Shown here piece after piece: positions 39,778 to 49,927 of a DNA stretch of 64,000 bases. The notes beneath the pieces are model-generated. The model made no database searches and had not been told where the DNA came from. It saw only the letters and a list, made by a program, of their open reading frames with translations. The translations under genes and the position numbers were made by a program. Positions within the stretch are counted from its first letter, which is position 1, and each line of letters begins with the position of its first letter. Source of the stretch: Clostridia bacterium (GTDB taxonomy: Bacteria > Bacillota > Clostridia > Christensenellales > CAG-138); assembly GCA_017614315.1 (NCBI GenBank), contig JAGACA010000001.1:1-64000 (forward strand), in the 5' to 3' direction.

Positions 39778-40842
39778 TCATTCGGGATCGGGCTCTTCCG
39801 TCGTCCATCTCGGCGTGAACGATACGTGGGTCGACACCTCGCCGTTTTCGTCGACGACCGTGAACGTTCTGTATTCGCCGTTGTCGCTCCCCTCGACGAG
39901 CTGCATCGTGCCGCCGGTCATGTCGATCGGCATAAGGAAGTACAGCGCCTTGTAGAGGGTGGTATAGCACACCTCTATCGTGCTCGCGCCGTAGATATCC
40001 ACCGTGGCGTCGCCGCCGATCATCAGACAGCTTTCCGAGTCTTCGGCGTTAAGGAGTATCGCCGGCGCCGAGGATCCGCCCAATACCGTGAGCTTGCCGG
40101 GGCCGACAATGGTCAGACTGCCGCCGTACATGGCTCCCCAGACGCATATGGTGTTGATCCGATTCTCGCCCTCAAGACGGATGGTAAAGCCGTTGCCCAT
40201 GAGGTTCACTTCGAGATGATCGCAGGTGAAATCCGTCAGCGTTAGCGTGTTGGTCTCCTTGTCGTATGAGGCGCCCTCGACCGTCTTGACGACGTTCGGA
40301 TTGCCCTCGCTGTCCGTCATCTCTCCCCATACGGAGCCCATCACCAAATAGGTCGGATCCGAATCGCCGGGCATTGTGACGGTCAGGTATTCCTCGGAGC
40401 CCATGCCGCTCCACGCCCACTCGCCCGCGAAGTCGGGAAAGAGATTGCCGAGCTCGGGGAAGGCGTCGTCCCATTCGCCGATGGGAACGGGCGTAGGCAC
40501 GGGGGTCATGCCCGGCTCGGTGGTCGGGAAGGGCGCCTCGGTCGGCTCGGGAGTGAGTTCGGGCTCGGCCGTGGGCTCGGGCGCCTTCGCCTCGAGGAAG
40601 TCCGTACCGAGCGGATCGTAGCCTATCGAGGCGAAAAGCAGGGATACCGCGCCGACGGTCGCCGCAACGGGGATGAGTATCATCCTGAGCAAGCGGCGGC
40701 GCTTTCTGTCGTCCTCGTCGGCCTTCCCGACCGGCTTCTGGCCGTAATATTCGTTATCCGGGAGCGCGTGATGCTCCTCCGGCGGTTTATTGTACTCCTC
40801 CGGAGGCATGGCGTACTCTTCCGGCGGTTTCAGGTATTCCAT
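39778..40842 (-). CDS. Single-pass membrane protein with Pro-rich stalk and beta-repeat domain
   Basis: The protein has 354 residues. The N-terminus has three near repeats of PPEEY, a charged segment ending RKRRRLLR, one membrane helix (about 53-72), then a Pro/Thr/Glu stalk (about 85-120). The outer domain contains SYDKETNTLTLTDF and GGSLTIVGPGKLTV, the pattern of carbohydrate-binding-like beta-helix domains seen in gut Firmicutes surface proteins. It is probably displayed outside the cell; ligand unknown. It follows mscS by about 25 bases in the same direction. Confidence 0.7.
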   Translation of the reverse strand: MEYLKPPEEYAMPPEEYNKPPEEHHALPDNEYYGQKPVGKADEDDRKRRRLLRMILIPVAATVGAVSLLFASIGYDPLGTDFLEAKAPEPTAEPELTPEPTEAPFPTTEPGMTPVPTPVPIGEWDDAFPELGNLFPDFAGEWAWSGMGSEEYLTVTMPGDSDPTYLVMGSVWGEMTDSEGNPNVVKTVEGASYDKETNTLTLTDFTCDHLEVNLMGNGFTIRLEGENRINTICVWGAMYGGSLTIVGPGKLTVLGGSSAPAILLNAEDSESCLMIGGDATVDIYGASTIEVCYTTLYKALYFLMPIDMTGGTMQLVEGSDNGEYRTFTVVDENGEVSTHVSFTPRWTTEEPDPE

Positions 40843-40866
40843 GCGTGAACCTCCTTAAAGGAGCTC

Positions 40867-41754
40867 TTATTTGTCGGTATGGACGTCGATCTGCGGGAAC
40901 GGGCACTCCACGCCGAGCTTTCTGAAGCCGAGGAGCAGGTCGTGGTTCAAAAGCCTCATGCCGGAATAGATATCCTTCTCATCCACGTTCACGACGAAGC
41001 GCAGCACGACTGCGCTGTCCGCGAGCTTCTGTACGCCGAGATACCTGGGCGGAGCCTTCATCACGTCGGGATTCGCCGCGGCGATGTCCAGCATGAGCTG
41101 CGGTATGCCCTCCTCGAGCTTGGCGAGGTCGGTGCCGTAGGGGATCGCGATCTCGCTTACGGCGAGGGATACCCTGTCGGAACGGTTGAGGATGTTCTTC
41201 ATGGCCGAGTTGTTGACTATCTTTACGTTGTCGCCGGGATCGGTTATGCAGGTGGTGCGGATGCCGATGCTGGTGACCGTGCCGCGGAAGCCGTCGACCT
41301 CGACGATGTCGCCGACGTTATACTGATTCTCGAATATCATGAACGCGCCGGTCACGACGTCCGCGATGAGGCTCTCCGCGCTGAAGCCGACGATCAATGC
41401 GACTATCCCGACGCTGGCGACGATGGTCGACACGTTTACGCCGATGATGGTGAGACCCCAGCAGAGTATCACGATCACCGCGACGTATTTGAGAAGGCTC
41501 TGGATGATGGAGAGCACCGAGCGTGCACGGTGATTGTCGGGTTTCGGGAGCCCGAGTATGACTACGAGCAGGGTCTCCACCGCTATCACGCCGATTATCA
41601 TGAGCGCAAGACGCCAGATGACGGCGCCGTCGATCTTGATCTCGCCCAGCTTTTCGGGGGTGATGACCTTTGTGATGAACCCGAGAGGGATGAGCACGGC
41701 GAGCACCGCCGCGCACACGATCAGCCTTATGATCGCGCTTTTGTTTTTCTTCAT
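40867..41754 (-). CDS. mscS: Small-conductance mechanosensitive channel (MscS)
   Basis: This 295-residue channel opens on membrane tension to release solutes after hypo-osmotic shock. Three N-terminal helices precede the pore helix VGIVALIVGFSAESLIADVVTGAF and the beta domain start NQYNVGDIVEV, followed by the cytoplasmic vestibule. Size matches E. coli MscS. AGGAG lies ahead of the ATG. Confidence 0.92.
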   Translation of the reverse strand: MKKNKSAIIRLIVCAAVLAVLIPLGFITKVITPEKLGEIKIDGAVIWRLALMIIGVIAVETLLVVILGLPKPDNHRARSVLSIIQSLLKYVAVIVILCWGLTIIGVNVSTIVASVGIVALIVGFSAESLIADVVTGAFMIFENQYNVGDIVEVDGFRGTVTSIGIRTTCITDPGDNVKIVNNSAMKNILNRSDRVSLAVSEIAIPYGTDLAKLEEGIPQLMLDIAAANPDVMKAPPRYLGVQKLADSAVVLRFVVNVDEKDIYSGMRLLNHDLLLGFRKLGVECPFPQIDVHTDK

Positions 41755-41805
41755 ATAACACGCTCCTTCTCCTGCACAATTACAGGAAATAATCGTTTGC
41801 AGTTA

Positions 41806-41834
41806 AGTATAGCACAAGTCGGGTCGCGATTCAA
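41806..41834 (-). promoter_or_regulatory. Promoter of mscS
   Basis: Reading leftward: TTGAAT (41829-41834), 17-base spacer, TATACT (41806-41811). Confidence 0.7.
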
Positions 41835-41888
41835 CAATCCCGCTCGGGAAAAAAAGGTAAATATATCATCAAAAAAACAAAAAGGGGC

Positions 41889-41917
41889 TTGTGTATTGAT
41901 TTTCCATGTGTTACAAT
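41889..41917 (+). promoter_or_regulatory. Promoter of rpsB-tsf
   Basis: TTGTGT (41889-41894), 17-base spacer, TACAAT (41912-41917), giving a leader of about 107 bases before rpsB. Confidence 0.6.
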
Positions 41918-41941
41918 AGCGTTCGGCATAAAACTCACCCG

Positions 41942-41994
41942 CGCGGACCCGGGGGCCCGTCCGCGAAAAACGCGGTACCTTCATGGGGATGAAG
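41942..41994 (+). promoter_or_regulatory. rpsB mRNA leader hairpins
   Basis: Two stems are visible: CGCGGAC/GTCCGCG (41942-41965) and CTTCAT-GGGG-ATGAAG (41979-41994). Ribosomal protein leaders of this kind are often bound by the protein they encode; autogenous control by S2 is a reasonable inference here. Confidence 0.5.
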
Positions 41995-42030
41995 CGCGGG
42001 GAGGAATCAATTAACGGGAGGTTATTTTTT

Positions 42031-42777
42031 ATGTCAGTCATTTCTATGAAGCAGCTCCTCGAGGCGGGCGTCCATTTCGGTCACCAGACCCGCCGCTGGA
42101 ACCCCAAGATGCGCGAGTACATCTTCACCGAGCGCAACGGGATCTACATCATCGACCTTCAGAAGACCGTCAAAAAGATCGACGAGGCTTACGCCTTCGT
42201 TCGTGACGTCGTCATGGACAACGGCACCGTTCTTTTCGTCGGCACCAAGAAGCAGGCTCAGGAGTCCATCGAGCAGGAAGCCAAGCGCTGTGAGATGTTC
42301 TTCGTGAACCAGCGCTGGTTGGGCGGCCTCCTCACCAACTTCAAGACCATCCAGAGCCGCATCGCGAAGCTCCGCGAGATCGAGAAGATGGAAGAGGACG
42401 GCAGCTTCGATCTCCTTCCCAAGAAGGAAGTCGTCAAGCTCAAGTACATCCAGGAAAAGCTCGAGAAGAACCTCGGCGGCATCAAGGAGATGAAAAAGCT
42501 CCCCAGCTGCATGTTCGTAGTCGATCCGAGGAAGGAACACATCGCCGTTCAGGAAGCTCGCTGCCTCAATATCCCCATCGTTGCCATCGTCGACACCAAC
42601 TGCGATCCCGATGACGTCGATTACGTCATCCCCGGCAACGACGACGCCATCCGCGCCGTCAAGCTGATCGCCGCCAAGATCGCCGACGCCGTCATCGAGG
42701 GCAAGCAGGGCGAGCAGATGACCGATCAGGCCGTCGATGCCGAAGCCGAGAAGGCCGAAGAAGAGGACAACTTCTGA
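42031..42777 (+). CDS. rpsB: 30S ribosomal protein S2
   Basis: This 248-residue protein of the small ribosomal subunit has [22 protein letters not shown] at the start, [23 protein letters not shown] and the C-terminal [14 protein letters not shown] use the ATG at 42031 behind GGGAGG; upstream in-frame codons belong to the leader hairpins. It is followed 18 bases on by tsf, the standard pair. Confidence 0.98.
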   Translation: MSVISMKQLLEAGVHFGHQTRRWNPKMREYIFTERNGIYIIDLQKTVKKIDEAYAFVRDVVMDNGTVLFVGTKKQAQESIEQEAKRCEMFFVNQRWLGGLLTNFKTIQSRIAKLREIEKMEEDGSFDLLPKKEVVKLKYIQEKLEKNLGGIKEMKKLPSCMFVVDPRKEHIAVQEARCLNIPIVAIVDTNCDPDDVDYVIPGNDDAIRAVKLIAAKIADAVIEGKQGEQMTDQAVDAEAEKAEEEDNF

Positions 42778-42795
42778 TCCAGGAGGAAAGAAAAA

Positions 42796-43683
42796 ATGGA
42801 ATTCACCGCTAAAGACGTTATGACCCTGCGCGAGCGCTCCGGCGCCGGCATGATGGACTGCAAGAAGGCTCTTAAGGAGTGCGACGGCGATATGGAAAAG
42901 GCGATGGACTATCTTCGTGAGAAGAGCCTTGCCGCTTCCGCAAAGAAGGCCCTGCGCATTGCCGCCGAGGGCGTGGTCGACTGCTACGTCTGCGACAAGT
43001 GCGGCGTCGGCGTTATCGTCGAACTGAACTGCGAGACCGACTTCGTCGCCAAGACCGACGCTTTCAAGGAGCTTGCCCGCAACGTTGCCAAGCACATCGC
43101 GAAGATGGCTCCCGCCACGGTCGAAGAGCTCATGGCACAGACCTATTCCTTTGACGAGACCATGACGGTCGAGAATCTCATCAACACCTCCGTCGCCAAG
43201 ATCGGCGAGAAGATCACCATCCGCCGCTTCGAGCGCATCGAGGGCGTATGCGATTCTTACATCCACATGGGCGGCAAGATCGGCGTTCTCCTCCAGGTCT
43301 CCGACAAGACCGAAGGCGCCGCCGTCCACGACGTCGCCATGCAGATCGCGGCTGCGAAGCCCACCTGCGTCGACAGGAACGACTGCGACCAGGCCGAGCT
43401 CGATCATGAGCGCGAGGTCCTCCGTGCCCAGGCTATGAACGAGCCGAAGCCCAAGCCCGCCGCCATCATCGAGAAGATGGTCGAAGGCCGTATCGAGAAG
43501 TACTACAAGGAGGTCTGCCTCCTCGAGCAGCCCTTCGTCAAGAACCAGGATCAGTCAGTGCGCGCCATGATCAACGGCCGCTTCGACGTCATAAGGTTCG
43601 TCCGTTACGAGATGGGCGAAGGCCTCCAGAAGCGCGAAGAGAACTTCGCCGAGGAAGTCGCCGCTCAGACCGCGAGGAAATAA
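42796..43683 (+). CDS. tsf: Elongation factor Ts
   Basis: This 295-residue guanine-nucleotide exchange factor for EF-Tu has the N-terminal UBA-like domain with [19 protein letters not shown], the NCETDFVAK loop that opens the nucleotide site, and a dimerisation region. AGGAGG precedes the ATG. It ends the rpsB-tsf operon at a strong terminator. Confidence 0.97.
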   Translation: MEFTAKDVMTLRERSGAGMMDCKKALKECDGDMEKAMDYLREKSLAASAKKALRIAAEGVVDCYVCDKCGVGVIVELNCETDFVAKTDAFKELARNVAKHIAKMAPATVEELMAQTYSFDETMTVENLINTSVAKIGEKITIRRFERIEGVCDSYIHMGGKIGVLLQVSDKTEGAAVHDVAMQIAAAKPTCVDRNDCDQAELDHEREVLRAQAMNEPKPKPAAIIEKMVEGRIEKYYKEVCLLEQPFVKNQDQSVRAMINGRFDVIRFVRYEMGEGLQKREENFAEEVAAQTARK

Positions 43684-43697
43684 TTCCCGATCAAGTG

Positions 43698-43729
43698 AAA
43701 AACGCTTTCCGTCAGGAAAGCGTTTTTTT
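43698..43729. terminator. Terminator of rpsB-tsf
   Basis: AAAAACGCTTTCC pairs with GGAAAGCGTTTTT around GTCA, followed by further Ts. It also serves the convergent gene ending at 43750. Confidence 0.92.
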
Positions 43730-43749
43730 ATTTGTCAACTGCAGTCGGC

Positions 43750-44448
43750 CTATCTTTTTTTCTTGACGATAATGCTGCCGACTATGCCTATTACCGCCGC
43801 GCCGATCGTCACGCCCATAATAATATAAGGGGCGGCTTTGCCGTTCTTTTTCTTTTCGGCCGCGCGCAGGCCGAGCTTTTCGCGGATGAGCTCGTCGTAC
43901 GTGTCGTCGGAGATCATATAGCTTTTGCTCTCGGTGAACTCCCTCGGAAGGCTGTCGCCCTCCAGGCTTTCTGCGGCGAAACTCGTCCTGTTTTCGACGT
44001 CGTAGAAATAGACCGTCGAGGTCTCGCGCGTCAGCGTCTTTTTGCCGCTCTTGTTCCCGTTCACGTACACGCTGTAAGTCGCGGAAGTGTAGAGCGAGTC
44101 TATGAATACGACGACCTTGACGCCGTCAAGATCCTCCGCCGTCCATTTCTTGTCGGCGTTGAGGCCGGCCGTTAAGCCGGACAGCTTCCAGCCGTTCTCG
44201 GTATTGTGCAGTACGATATAGGCCGAAACGTCCTCCGGGACGGAGCCCTCCCTGACTCTTTCGAAATCACGGTCCCACGGATCCGAAATTTTTTCGGATA
44301 CGAGCTTTATGTTTTCCTTTCTCGCCTTTTCGTTGAACGTGAGCGCGCCGGACGAAACGAAGCCGTATATCATGACGCCGGCGAGCGTCAGCACGACGAG
44401 GAGTATGAGTATTATCTTTACGCCTTCCCAGCCGGACGCGATCTTCAC
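43750..44448 (-). CDS. Membrane-anchored protein of unknown function
   Basis: This encodes 232 residues. A membrane helix lies at about 10-32 and a second at about 205-225, followed by KKKR; between them is a soluble, probably extracellular beta-rich domain with YSVYVNGNKSGKKTLTRET. I do not recognise the family. I start at the GTG at 44448, which overlaps the stop of the upstream phosphoesterase by 4 bases (GTGA) behind an AGGGGG-like site; a much longer frame is only antisense shadow. The coupling suggests joint expression with the phosphoesterase. Confidence 0.65.
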   Translation of the reverse strand: MKIASGWEGVKIILILLVVLTLAGVMIYGFVSSGALTFNEKARKENIKLVSEKISDPWDRDFERVREGSVPEDVSAYIVLHNTENGWKLSGLTAGLNADKKWTAEDLDGVKVVVFIDSLYTSATYSVYVNGNKSGKKTLTRETSTVYFYDVENRTSFAAESLEGDSLPREFTESKSYMISDDTYDELIREKLGLRAAEKKKNGKAAPYIIMGVTIGAAVIGIVGSIIVKKKR

Positions 44449-45167
44449 AGGATCGATCCCCCTTCGCCGAACTCCGTAAGGAGCAGGGGCTTGAAGCCGA
44501 TGCTGTCGGCCGAGCAGAGCTCGTATCGTACCCCGTTCGAAACGCCCTTGAAACCTACGTTCCACGCCTGCGCGCCGTGGAGGTGTCCGTAGGCGCAGAG
44601 GCTTACGCCGTGCTTTTCGAGAAGCTCCGTAAAGCCGGTCGGCTTTCCGTCCGAAAGCATCGGCGGGAAATGCATCATCGCGGCGACGGGTCTGCCGTCC
44701 GCGAGCCTGTCTGCGGCGTTTAGCGACAGCTCGAGCCTTTTGAGCTCGCGCTCGTAGATCCTCCTGTCGTCCGCGGAGAAGGCTTCGTCTGTCGGCAGTA
44801 TCCAGCCCCTTGAGCCGCACACGATAACGGGGCCTAAGTCGGCGGCGTCGTTCTGTATGATGCTCACGCTTTCGGGAAGCGCGGCGCGCATGCGCGTGGG
44901 CGAGCTCCACCAGAAATCGTGATTGCCCTTCAAAAGCACCTTCCTGCCGGGAAGCTCCCCTATCGCTTCAATGTCGGGAAGGGCTTCAAAAAAATGCATC
45001 GCCCAGCTTATGTCGCCGGGGATCAGCACCGTGTCTTCCTCCAAAACGCAGCTTTGCCATGCGCCGAATATGCGTTCGCAGTGGCCGGCCCAGTTCGGTC
45101 CGAAGACGTCCATGGGTTTGCCGGCGCCGCCGTCCATATGCAAATCGGCTATGGCAAAGAGTTTCAT
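44445..45167 (-). CDS. Metallophosphoesterase
   Basis: This 240-residue calcineurin-like hydrolase has the full metal-binding set: DLHMD at the N-terminus, PGDISWA, KGNHDFWW, a mid HFPP and the final GHLHG. It should cleave a phosphate ester or cyclic nucleotide in the cytoplasm with two metal ions; the substrate is unknown. It begins 17 bases after a zinc-ribbon gene. Confidence 0.88.
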   Translation of the reverse strand: MKLFAIADLHMDGGAGKPMDVFGPNWAGHCERIFGAWQSCVLEEDTVLIPGDISWAMHFFEALPDIEAIGELPGRKVLLKGNHDFWWSSPTRMRAALPESVSIIQNDAADLGPVIVCGSRGWILPTDEAFSADDRRIYERELKRLELSLNAADRLADGRPVAAMMHFPPMLSDGKPTGFTELLEKHGVSLCAYGHLHGAQAWNVGFKGVSNGVRYELCSADSIGFKPLLLTEFGEGGSIL

Positions 45168-45183
45168 ATGATTGATTATCGGT

Positions 45184-45681
45184 TTATTTGCGCTTCATCC
45201 TCGCGGGGGTGACGCCGTCGTCGACGTCGTCGTACGAATCGGCGGGCTCGTCGGCCTCGTCCTCCTCAAGCGCTTCGAGCGAAAGCCCCTTCGAGAACTC
45301 GATCTCGCCCTCCTCGGGCTCGGTCTGCTTCTCGTCCCCGTCCTCATCGTCGAATTCGTCGGCGAGCTCTTCGGGCATGCCTCCGGTCGGTATCTCCTCG
45401 TCGGGGAGGCTCACGTCGCTGACGTCGTCCACGTCCTCGAAATCCATGCCGTCGATCGATTCGGAGCGCTGCTTCTGCAGCTTCTGCTGACGCAGGCTTT
45501 CCTTATAGCACTCGGCGCAGAGCTCCTTGCCCTTCATGGCGGGATGCTCGCCGCACTCGATGCACATGAGCTCCTCTTCGGGCTCCTCCTCGTGCTTCGA
45601 GGAGCGTCTGCATACGTAGCAGAGCTTCTCGTCATCCCTGATATAGTTGAGTTCACATCTCGGACATTTCTTTAAGCCCAT
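45184..45681 (-). CDS. Zinc-ribbon protein with acidic tail
   Basis: This encodes 165 residues. The first 65 residues hold CPRCELNY, CYVCRRSS, CIECGEHP and CAECYKES, four CxxC pairs for two zinc ions. The rest is a very acidic, disordered region rich in Asp and Glu, ending in a basic ARMKRK. It resembles small Firmicutes proteins of unknown role. I start at the ATG at 45681 behind GAGGAA; an alternative start five codons upstream is possible. Confidence 0.72.
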   Translation of the reverse strand: MGLKKCPRCELNYIRDDEKLCYVCRRSSKHEEEPEEELMCIECGEHPAMKGKELCAECYKESLRQQKLQKQRSESIDGMDFEDVDDVSDVSLPDEEIPTGGMPEELADEFDDEDGDEKQTEPEEGEIEFSKGLSLEALEEDEADEPADSYDDVDDGVTPARMKRK

Positions 45682-45784
45682 GGTCTGTTCCTCCATAAAG
45701 CATCCCGCGGTCCTCATCCGCAGTTATCTTATTAAGCTATTATGCTCATCCGATATCCATATGTCAATAGGTTTTATCAAAAAA

Positions 45785-46396
45785 TTATTCGCCGTTCGTA
45801 TCGCCGCAGTCGGGCGGACAAACGATCGCCCCTATCCTTTCGAGGAGCTCCGCCCTGCCGTCGCCGGTCTCGGACGAATACGCCGTCGCGTAGGGCGGCG
45901 CGCCGAGCTTTTTCGCCAGCGCGTTCGCCGCCTGTTTCCGCTTTGACTTGGCGAGCTTGTCGGCCTTCGTCGCGACGAGGGTATAGGGTATGCCGTAATA
46001 GAGCATATACCCGAACATCTGCCTGTCGAGCTCGGTGGGATCGTGCCTTATGTCGATCAGCATTATGAGGTGGCTCACCCTGCCGGACGAGAGGTACTTC
46101 TCCATCAGCTCGCCCCATTTCTTCTGCTCCTCCTTCGGAGCCTTGGCGAAGCCGTAGCCGGGGAGGTCGACGAGGTAGAACTCGCCGTTAAGAAGGAAGT
46201 AATTGATAAGCTTCGTCTTGCCGGGAGTGGCGGAGATCTTCGCGAGCTTGTTCCTGCCGGTAAGCGAATTGATGAGCGAGGATTTGCCGACGTTCGATTT
46301 GCCGACGACGGCTATCTCCGCGCGCGCGGGCGGCGGGAGCTCCAGCGTGAGCCCCGCGCTCGTAATGAATTCCGCTGTTTTGACGGTAAATGCCAT
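45785..46396 (-). CDS. engB: Ribosome-biogenesis GTPase EngB/YsxC
   Basis: This 203-residue GTPase acts late in 50S subunit assembly. It has G1 GKSNVGKSSL, the EngB-typical TPGKTKLINYF G2 region, G3 DLPGYGFA and G4 ATKADKLA. Length is normal. It follows a PTS IIC gene by 3 bases, so expression is probably shared. Confidence 0.94.
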   Translation of the reverse strand: MAFTVKTAEFITSAGLTLELPPPARAEIAVVGKSNVGKSSLINSLTGRNKLAKISATPGKTKLINYFLLNGEFYLVDLPGYGFAKAPKEEQKKWGELMEKYLSSGRVSHLIMLIDIRHDPTELDRQMFGYMLYYGIPYTLVATKADKLAKSKRKQAANALAKKLGAPPYATAYSSETGDGRAELLERIGAIVCPPDCGDTNGE

Positions 46397-46399
46397 CGT

Positions 46400-47509
46400 T
46401 CACTCCAGGAGCATGTCGTTTTCTTTGATCCAGCCGAGCTTCCGCATGAGCTCGGACGCGCCGAGCGCGATCGCCGCGGGGAGGATGATGTGGAGGAGCA
46501 GCACCTTTATGAGCACCGACCACCAGCTTTCGCCCATGCCGAGCATCGTGATGAAGGTGCCTATCTGCCCGACGAAGCCGCATGTGCCCATGCCGGCGTT
46601 GATGCCCTGGTTGAACATTGGCAGCACCGTCGTCGCGAGGGGGCCGAGTATCGCCGCGGCAAGCGTTGGCGGAACGAGTATCGCGGGACGCCTGACGATG
46701 TTCGGCACCTGGAGCATGGACGTGCCGAGCCCCTGCGAGAGGAGCCCGCCCCATCTGTTCTCACGGAAGGAGGACGCGGCAAAGCCTACCATCTGGCAGG
46801 AGCAGCCGACGGTCGCGGCGCCCGCGGCGAGCATGAGCCCGTATGCGGTGTTCGCGTCCATCTCGGGCGTTATCACGAATATCATGGAGCAGATCGCCGC
46901 GCTCGAAATGGGCGCGGTGAGAACGAGGCCGATCACCACGGATATGACTATGCCCATGGGGATCGGGCTCATATATGTGGCAAGGCCGATGACTCCGCCG
47001 AGCCAGCGCATGAAAGCGCCGAGAGGCGCGCCGAGAAGATATCCGACGAGGCCGCCCGTGAGGATCGATACGAGGGGCACGACGAGTATGTCGACCTTCG
47101 TCCTGCCCGCAACGAGGCTGCCGAGCTCCGCGCCGACTATCGCCGCGACGTAAGCGCCGACGGGACCCGCCCCGCCCGCGCCGCTGGTATAGCCGATCGC
47201 GCCGGTGACGGCGGCGGAGAACATGGCGAGAGGCGGGGCCTTCATGCCGTGGGCGATGGCGACGCCTATCGCCGCGCCGACCACATAGCCGTTCTGCGCG
47301 ACGGCGACGACGGTCTTTATGAACTCGATCATCGCCGCGACGAACGCCGGGGGCTCTTCACCCGCCGCGAGACCGATCAGCGTCGCGACGGCGCCGAGTA
47401 TCGTTCCCGTGAGGAGCGTCGCGAAAAGGCCCTTCGCCATCGAGCCGAGGGCGTCGACGAAGTACCTCTTCGCGTAACGCTTAACCCAGTTGTCCTTTTT
47501 GTTTTCCAT
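46400..47509 (-). CDS. PTS IIC-like permease (PTS_EIIC_2 family)
   Basis: This 369-residue protein has about ten hydrophobic segments and matches the PTS_EIIC_2 family with the glycine-rich GYTSGAGGAGPVGAYVAAI, LGAPLGAFMRWLGGVI and MFNQGINAGMGTCGFVG blocks. Members are annotated as sugar-specific IIC components, but this gene has no IIA or IIB partner in the window, so coupling to the phosphotransferase system is uncertain. It may work with subunits encoded elsewhere or as a facilitator. Confidence 0.82.
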   Translation of the reverse strand: MENKKDNWVKRYAKRYFVDALGSMAKGLFATLLTGTILGAVATLIGLAAGEEPPAFVAAMIEFIKTVVAVAQNGYVVGAAIGVAIAHGMKAPPLAMFSAAVTGAIGYTSGAGGAGPVGAYVAAIVGAELGSLVAGRTKVDILVVPLVSILTGGLVGYLLGAPLGAFMRWLGGVIGLATYMSPIPMGIVISVVIGLVLTAPISSAAICSMIFVITPEMDANTAYGLMLAAGAATVGCSCQMVGFAASSFRENRWGGLLSQGLGTSMLQVPNIVRRPAILVPPTLAAAILGPLATTVLPMFNQGINAGMGTCGFVGQIGTFITMLGMGESWWSVLIKVLLLHIILPAAIALGASELMRKLGWIKENDMLLE

Positions 47510-47521
47510 CTCGTTCGGGGA

Positions 47522-48484
47522 TCAGTTTTCCTCGCCTGAGTTTTCTTTTTCTTTTTTCATGTTCTCGAGCACTTCGTCGAGGGTCGGCTCGGTGCCGTCG
47601 AACTCGAAAGCGGCGCTCGAGGCGCTGCCGCCGCCGGTGCGCGCGGTCTGCTGCGCCTTGTCGCGCTTTTCCTTATCGGTCATGAGGCTGTTGACGACGA
47701 ACATGCCGATGATGAGCACGGCGCCGAGACCCATGACTATGTATCTTGCGATCTTCGTCCAGTCAAGATAGCTGAAGCATATGCCGAGCACCGCGCCGCC
47801 GATGAGCACTATGCCCGCGGCGATGGCGAGGGCGATCATTATCTTCCTGTAAAGGGGCTTCTTTTCTTCCTTGATGAACTCCTCGGTGAAGAGATTGCTG
47901 TTCTTCCTGAACACGTTGACGATCACGTACACCGCGATCGCGGCGATGAGCAGATCGCTTACCTCGAGCTTGAAGCGCTTGACGGATATCGGATAATTCG
48001 TCTCGCCGCCCTCGGCGGAGGGATCGAGTATCCTGAGCGCGAATGAATATGGCGCATCGGACGCGCGCATTATGACGCGGTTATGCTCGAGTGTGACGTT
48101 GCCGCTCTCGTCGGTGACGCCGAGTATGAGCTCCGTATCCGGCTCGAGGTACTCGTTCTTGGAATTATAGAGCTTGGCGACGATCTGATAGTCGTGCTTG
48201 ATGAAAAGATCCACGCTGCCGCCCGTGATGCAGGAAAGCAGGCCGCCGCTGGCGGAAACGGTGTTGCCCTCTCCGTCGAGCACGTACAGGCCGATCTTGT
48301 ACCCGTCGGGTATGACGGGCTCGGCGGCGGTGTCCGAGGCGCCGGTCGTGAGCGTATCGCCCGGATCGGCGGGATCGTCGGTGCCCTTGGGAGCGTCCGT
48401 CTCGGAGGCAAAGGCTATCGCGGCAAACGCGAAGAAGAGCATTACCGCGATGATCAAAGCTGAAAGCTTGCGCAGGTTTTTCAT
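47522..48484 (-). CDS. Exported/membrane protein of unknown family
   Basis: The protein has 320 residues. It has an N-terminal signal peptide (cleavage near AFASETD, residue 27), an acidic Thr/Asp linker, a beta-rich outer domain (about 60-175), then three membrane helices (about 178-195, 212-235 and 243-262) and an acidic cytoplasmic tail with TLDEVLENMKKEKE. I do not recognise the family. It follows cysS by 23 bases and precedes the IIC gene by 12, within a leftward run. Confidence 0.65.
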   Translation of the reverse strand: MKNLRKLSALIIAVMLFFAFAAIAFASETDAPKGTDDPADPGDTLTTGASDTAAEPVIPDGYKIGLYVLDGEGNTVSASGGLLSCITGGSVDLFIKHDYQIVAKLYNSKNEYLEPDTELILGVTDESGNVTLEHNRVIMRASDAPYSFALRILDPSAEGGETNYPISVKRFKLEVSDLLIAAIAVYVIVNVFRKNSNLFTEEFIKEEKKPLYRKIMIALAIAAGIVLIGGAVLGICFSYLDWTKIARYIVMGLGAVLIIGMFVVNSLMTDKEKRDKAQQTARTGGGSASSAAFEFDGTEPTLDEVLENMKKEKENSGEEN

Positions 48485-48507
48485 ATCGTTTCTCCTTGAA
48501 TAGTGAT

Positions 48508-49914
48508 TCAGATTTTTTTGAGTTTGGCCCCTTCGGGGGTGTCGACTATCATATAGCCCGCCGCCTTGACCTCGTCGCGGATCCTGTCGGCGGCCGCCCA
48601 GTCGCGGTTCTTTTTCGCCTCGGCGCGGAGCTTCAAAAGCTCCTCAAGGCGCGGATCGATCTCCTCCGTCTCCTCCGCTTTGCCGGAAAGGAGGCCGAGC
48701 GAAAGCACCCTGTCGAACTCGGCGGCTGTGGCGATCTTCGTCGCGTCGTCGATATCCGCCTTCAATACCTCGTAGAGCAGCGTCAGCCCCATGGAGGTGT
48801 TGAGGTCGTCGCCGACGGTCTCGATGAACTTATCCGTATACTCCCTTACCTTTGCGGCGTCGGGAGCGCCGGCCGCCCTCGCCTTTAAGGAGGCGATCCT
48901 CGCGGTGAGCTTATCGTAAGCCTGCTGGGCGTTGTCGAGCGATTCCCAGCTGAAGACGAGGGGCTTCAGATAATGGCTCTGCAGGCAGAAATACCTGTAC
49001 GCGAGCGGCTTGTAGCCCTTTTCCTCGAGCACGGAAACGGTAAGTATCCCGCCCTTTGATTTGGACATCTTGCCCGACTTGTCGTTCAGGTGCCTCGGGT
49101 GGAACCAGTGCGTGCACCAGGGGTGCCCGACAGCCGCCTCGGACTGCGCGATCTCGTTGGTGTGGTGCGGGAAGATATTGTCGACGCCGCCCGCGTGGAG
49201 ATCGAGGTGTTCGCCGAGATATTTCAGGCTGATCGCCGAGCATTCTATATGCCAGCCGGGATAGCCGTAGCCCCAGGGGGAATCCCAGCGGAGCTCCTGC
49301 TCGCCGAACTTCGAAACGGTGAACCAGAGCACGAAGTCGGTCTTGTTCCTCTTGTTGACGTCCTCGGTGACGTCGTCGCGCACGCCTACCATCAGGTCGT
49401 CGGCGGAGTGTCCCGTAAGGCAGTAGTAATCCTTGACCTTCGATGTGTCGAAATAGACGTTGCCGCCCGCCTGATAAGCGCAGCCGTTATCGAAGAGCTT
49501 CTGTATCAGCGCGATGAAATCCGGTATGCAGTCCGTCGCGGGGACGACTATTTCGGGCTTTTTGATATTGAGCTTTTCGCAGTCTTTGAAGAACGCATCG
49601 GTATAGAACCTCGCGATCTCCATCGCGGTCTTGCCCTCGCGCTTCGCGCCCTCGAGCATCTTGTCCTCGCCCGTGTCCGCGTCGGATGTGAGATGTCCTA
49701 CGTCGGTGATGTTCATTGCCCTCTTCACCTTGCAGCCGTCAAGCTCGAAGAGCTTTTCGAGCACGTCCTCCATAATATAGGTGCGGAGATTGCCGATATG
49801 CGCGTAGTGGTAGACGGTAGGCCCGCAGGTGTACATCGTGAGCCTGCCCGGCTCGTGCATTTTGACCGGCTCGACCTCGCGCGAAAGCGTGTTGTACAGC
49901 TTTATGGTATGCAT
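48508..49914 (-). CDS. cysS: Cysteinyl-tRNA synthetase
   Basis: This 468-residue class I synthetase charges tRNA-Cys. It carries [20 protein letters not shown] with the HIGH-like HIGN and a zinc-binding cysteine, [21 protein letters not shown] (zinc ligands), and KMSKSKGG. The C-terminal DALR-type helical region is normal. It follows the kamC-like gene by 13 bases. Confidence 0.97.
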   Translation of the reverse strand: MHTIKLYNTLSREVEPVKMHEPGRLTMYTCGPTVYHYAHIGNLRTYIMEDVLEKLFELDGCKVKRAMNITDVGHLTSDADTGEDKMLEGAKREGKTAMEIARFYTDAFFKDCEKLNIKKPEIVVPATDCIPDFIALIQKLFDNGCAYQAGGNVYFDTSKVKDYYCLTGHSADDLMVGVRDDVTEDVNKRNKTDFVLWFTVSKFGEQELRWDSPWGYGYPGWHIECSAISLKYLGEHLDLHAGGVDNIFPHHTNEIAQSEAAVGHPWCTHWFHPRHLNDKSGKMSKSKGGILTVSVLEEKGYKPLAYRYFCLQSHYLKPLVFSWESLDNAQQAYDKLTARIASLKARAAGAPDAAKVREYTDKFIETVGDDLNTSMGLTLLYEVLKADIDDATKIATAAEFDRVLSLGLLSGKAEETEEIDPRLEELLKLRAEAKKNRDWAAADRIRDEVKAAGYMIVDTPEGAKLKKI

Positions 49915-49927
49915 GTTTCCTCCATTA

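Noticed and set aside
43750-44910. 386-codon reading of the membrane protein gene
   Set aside because: The first 150 codons are arginine-rich antisense to the phosphoesterase; a GTG at 44448 overlapping the upstream stop is the sensible start.
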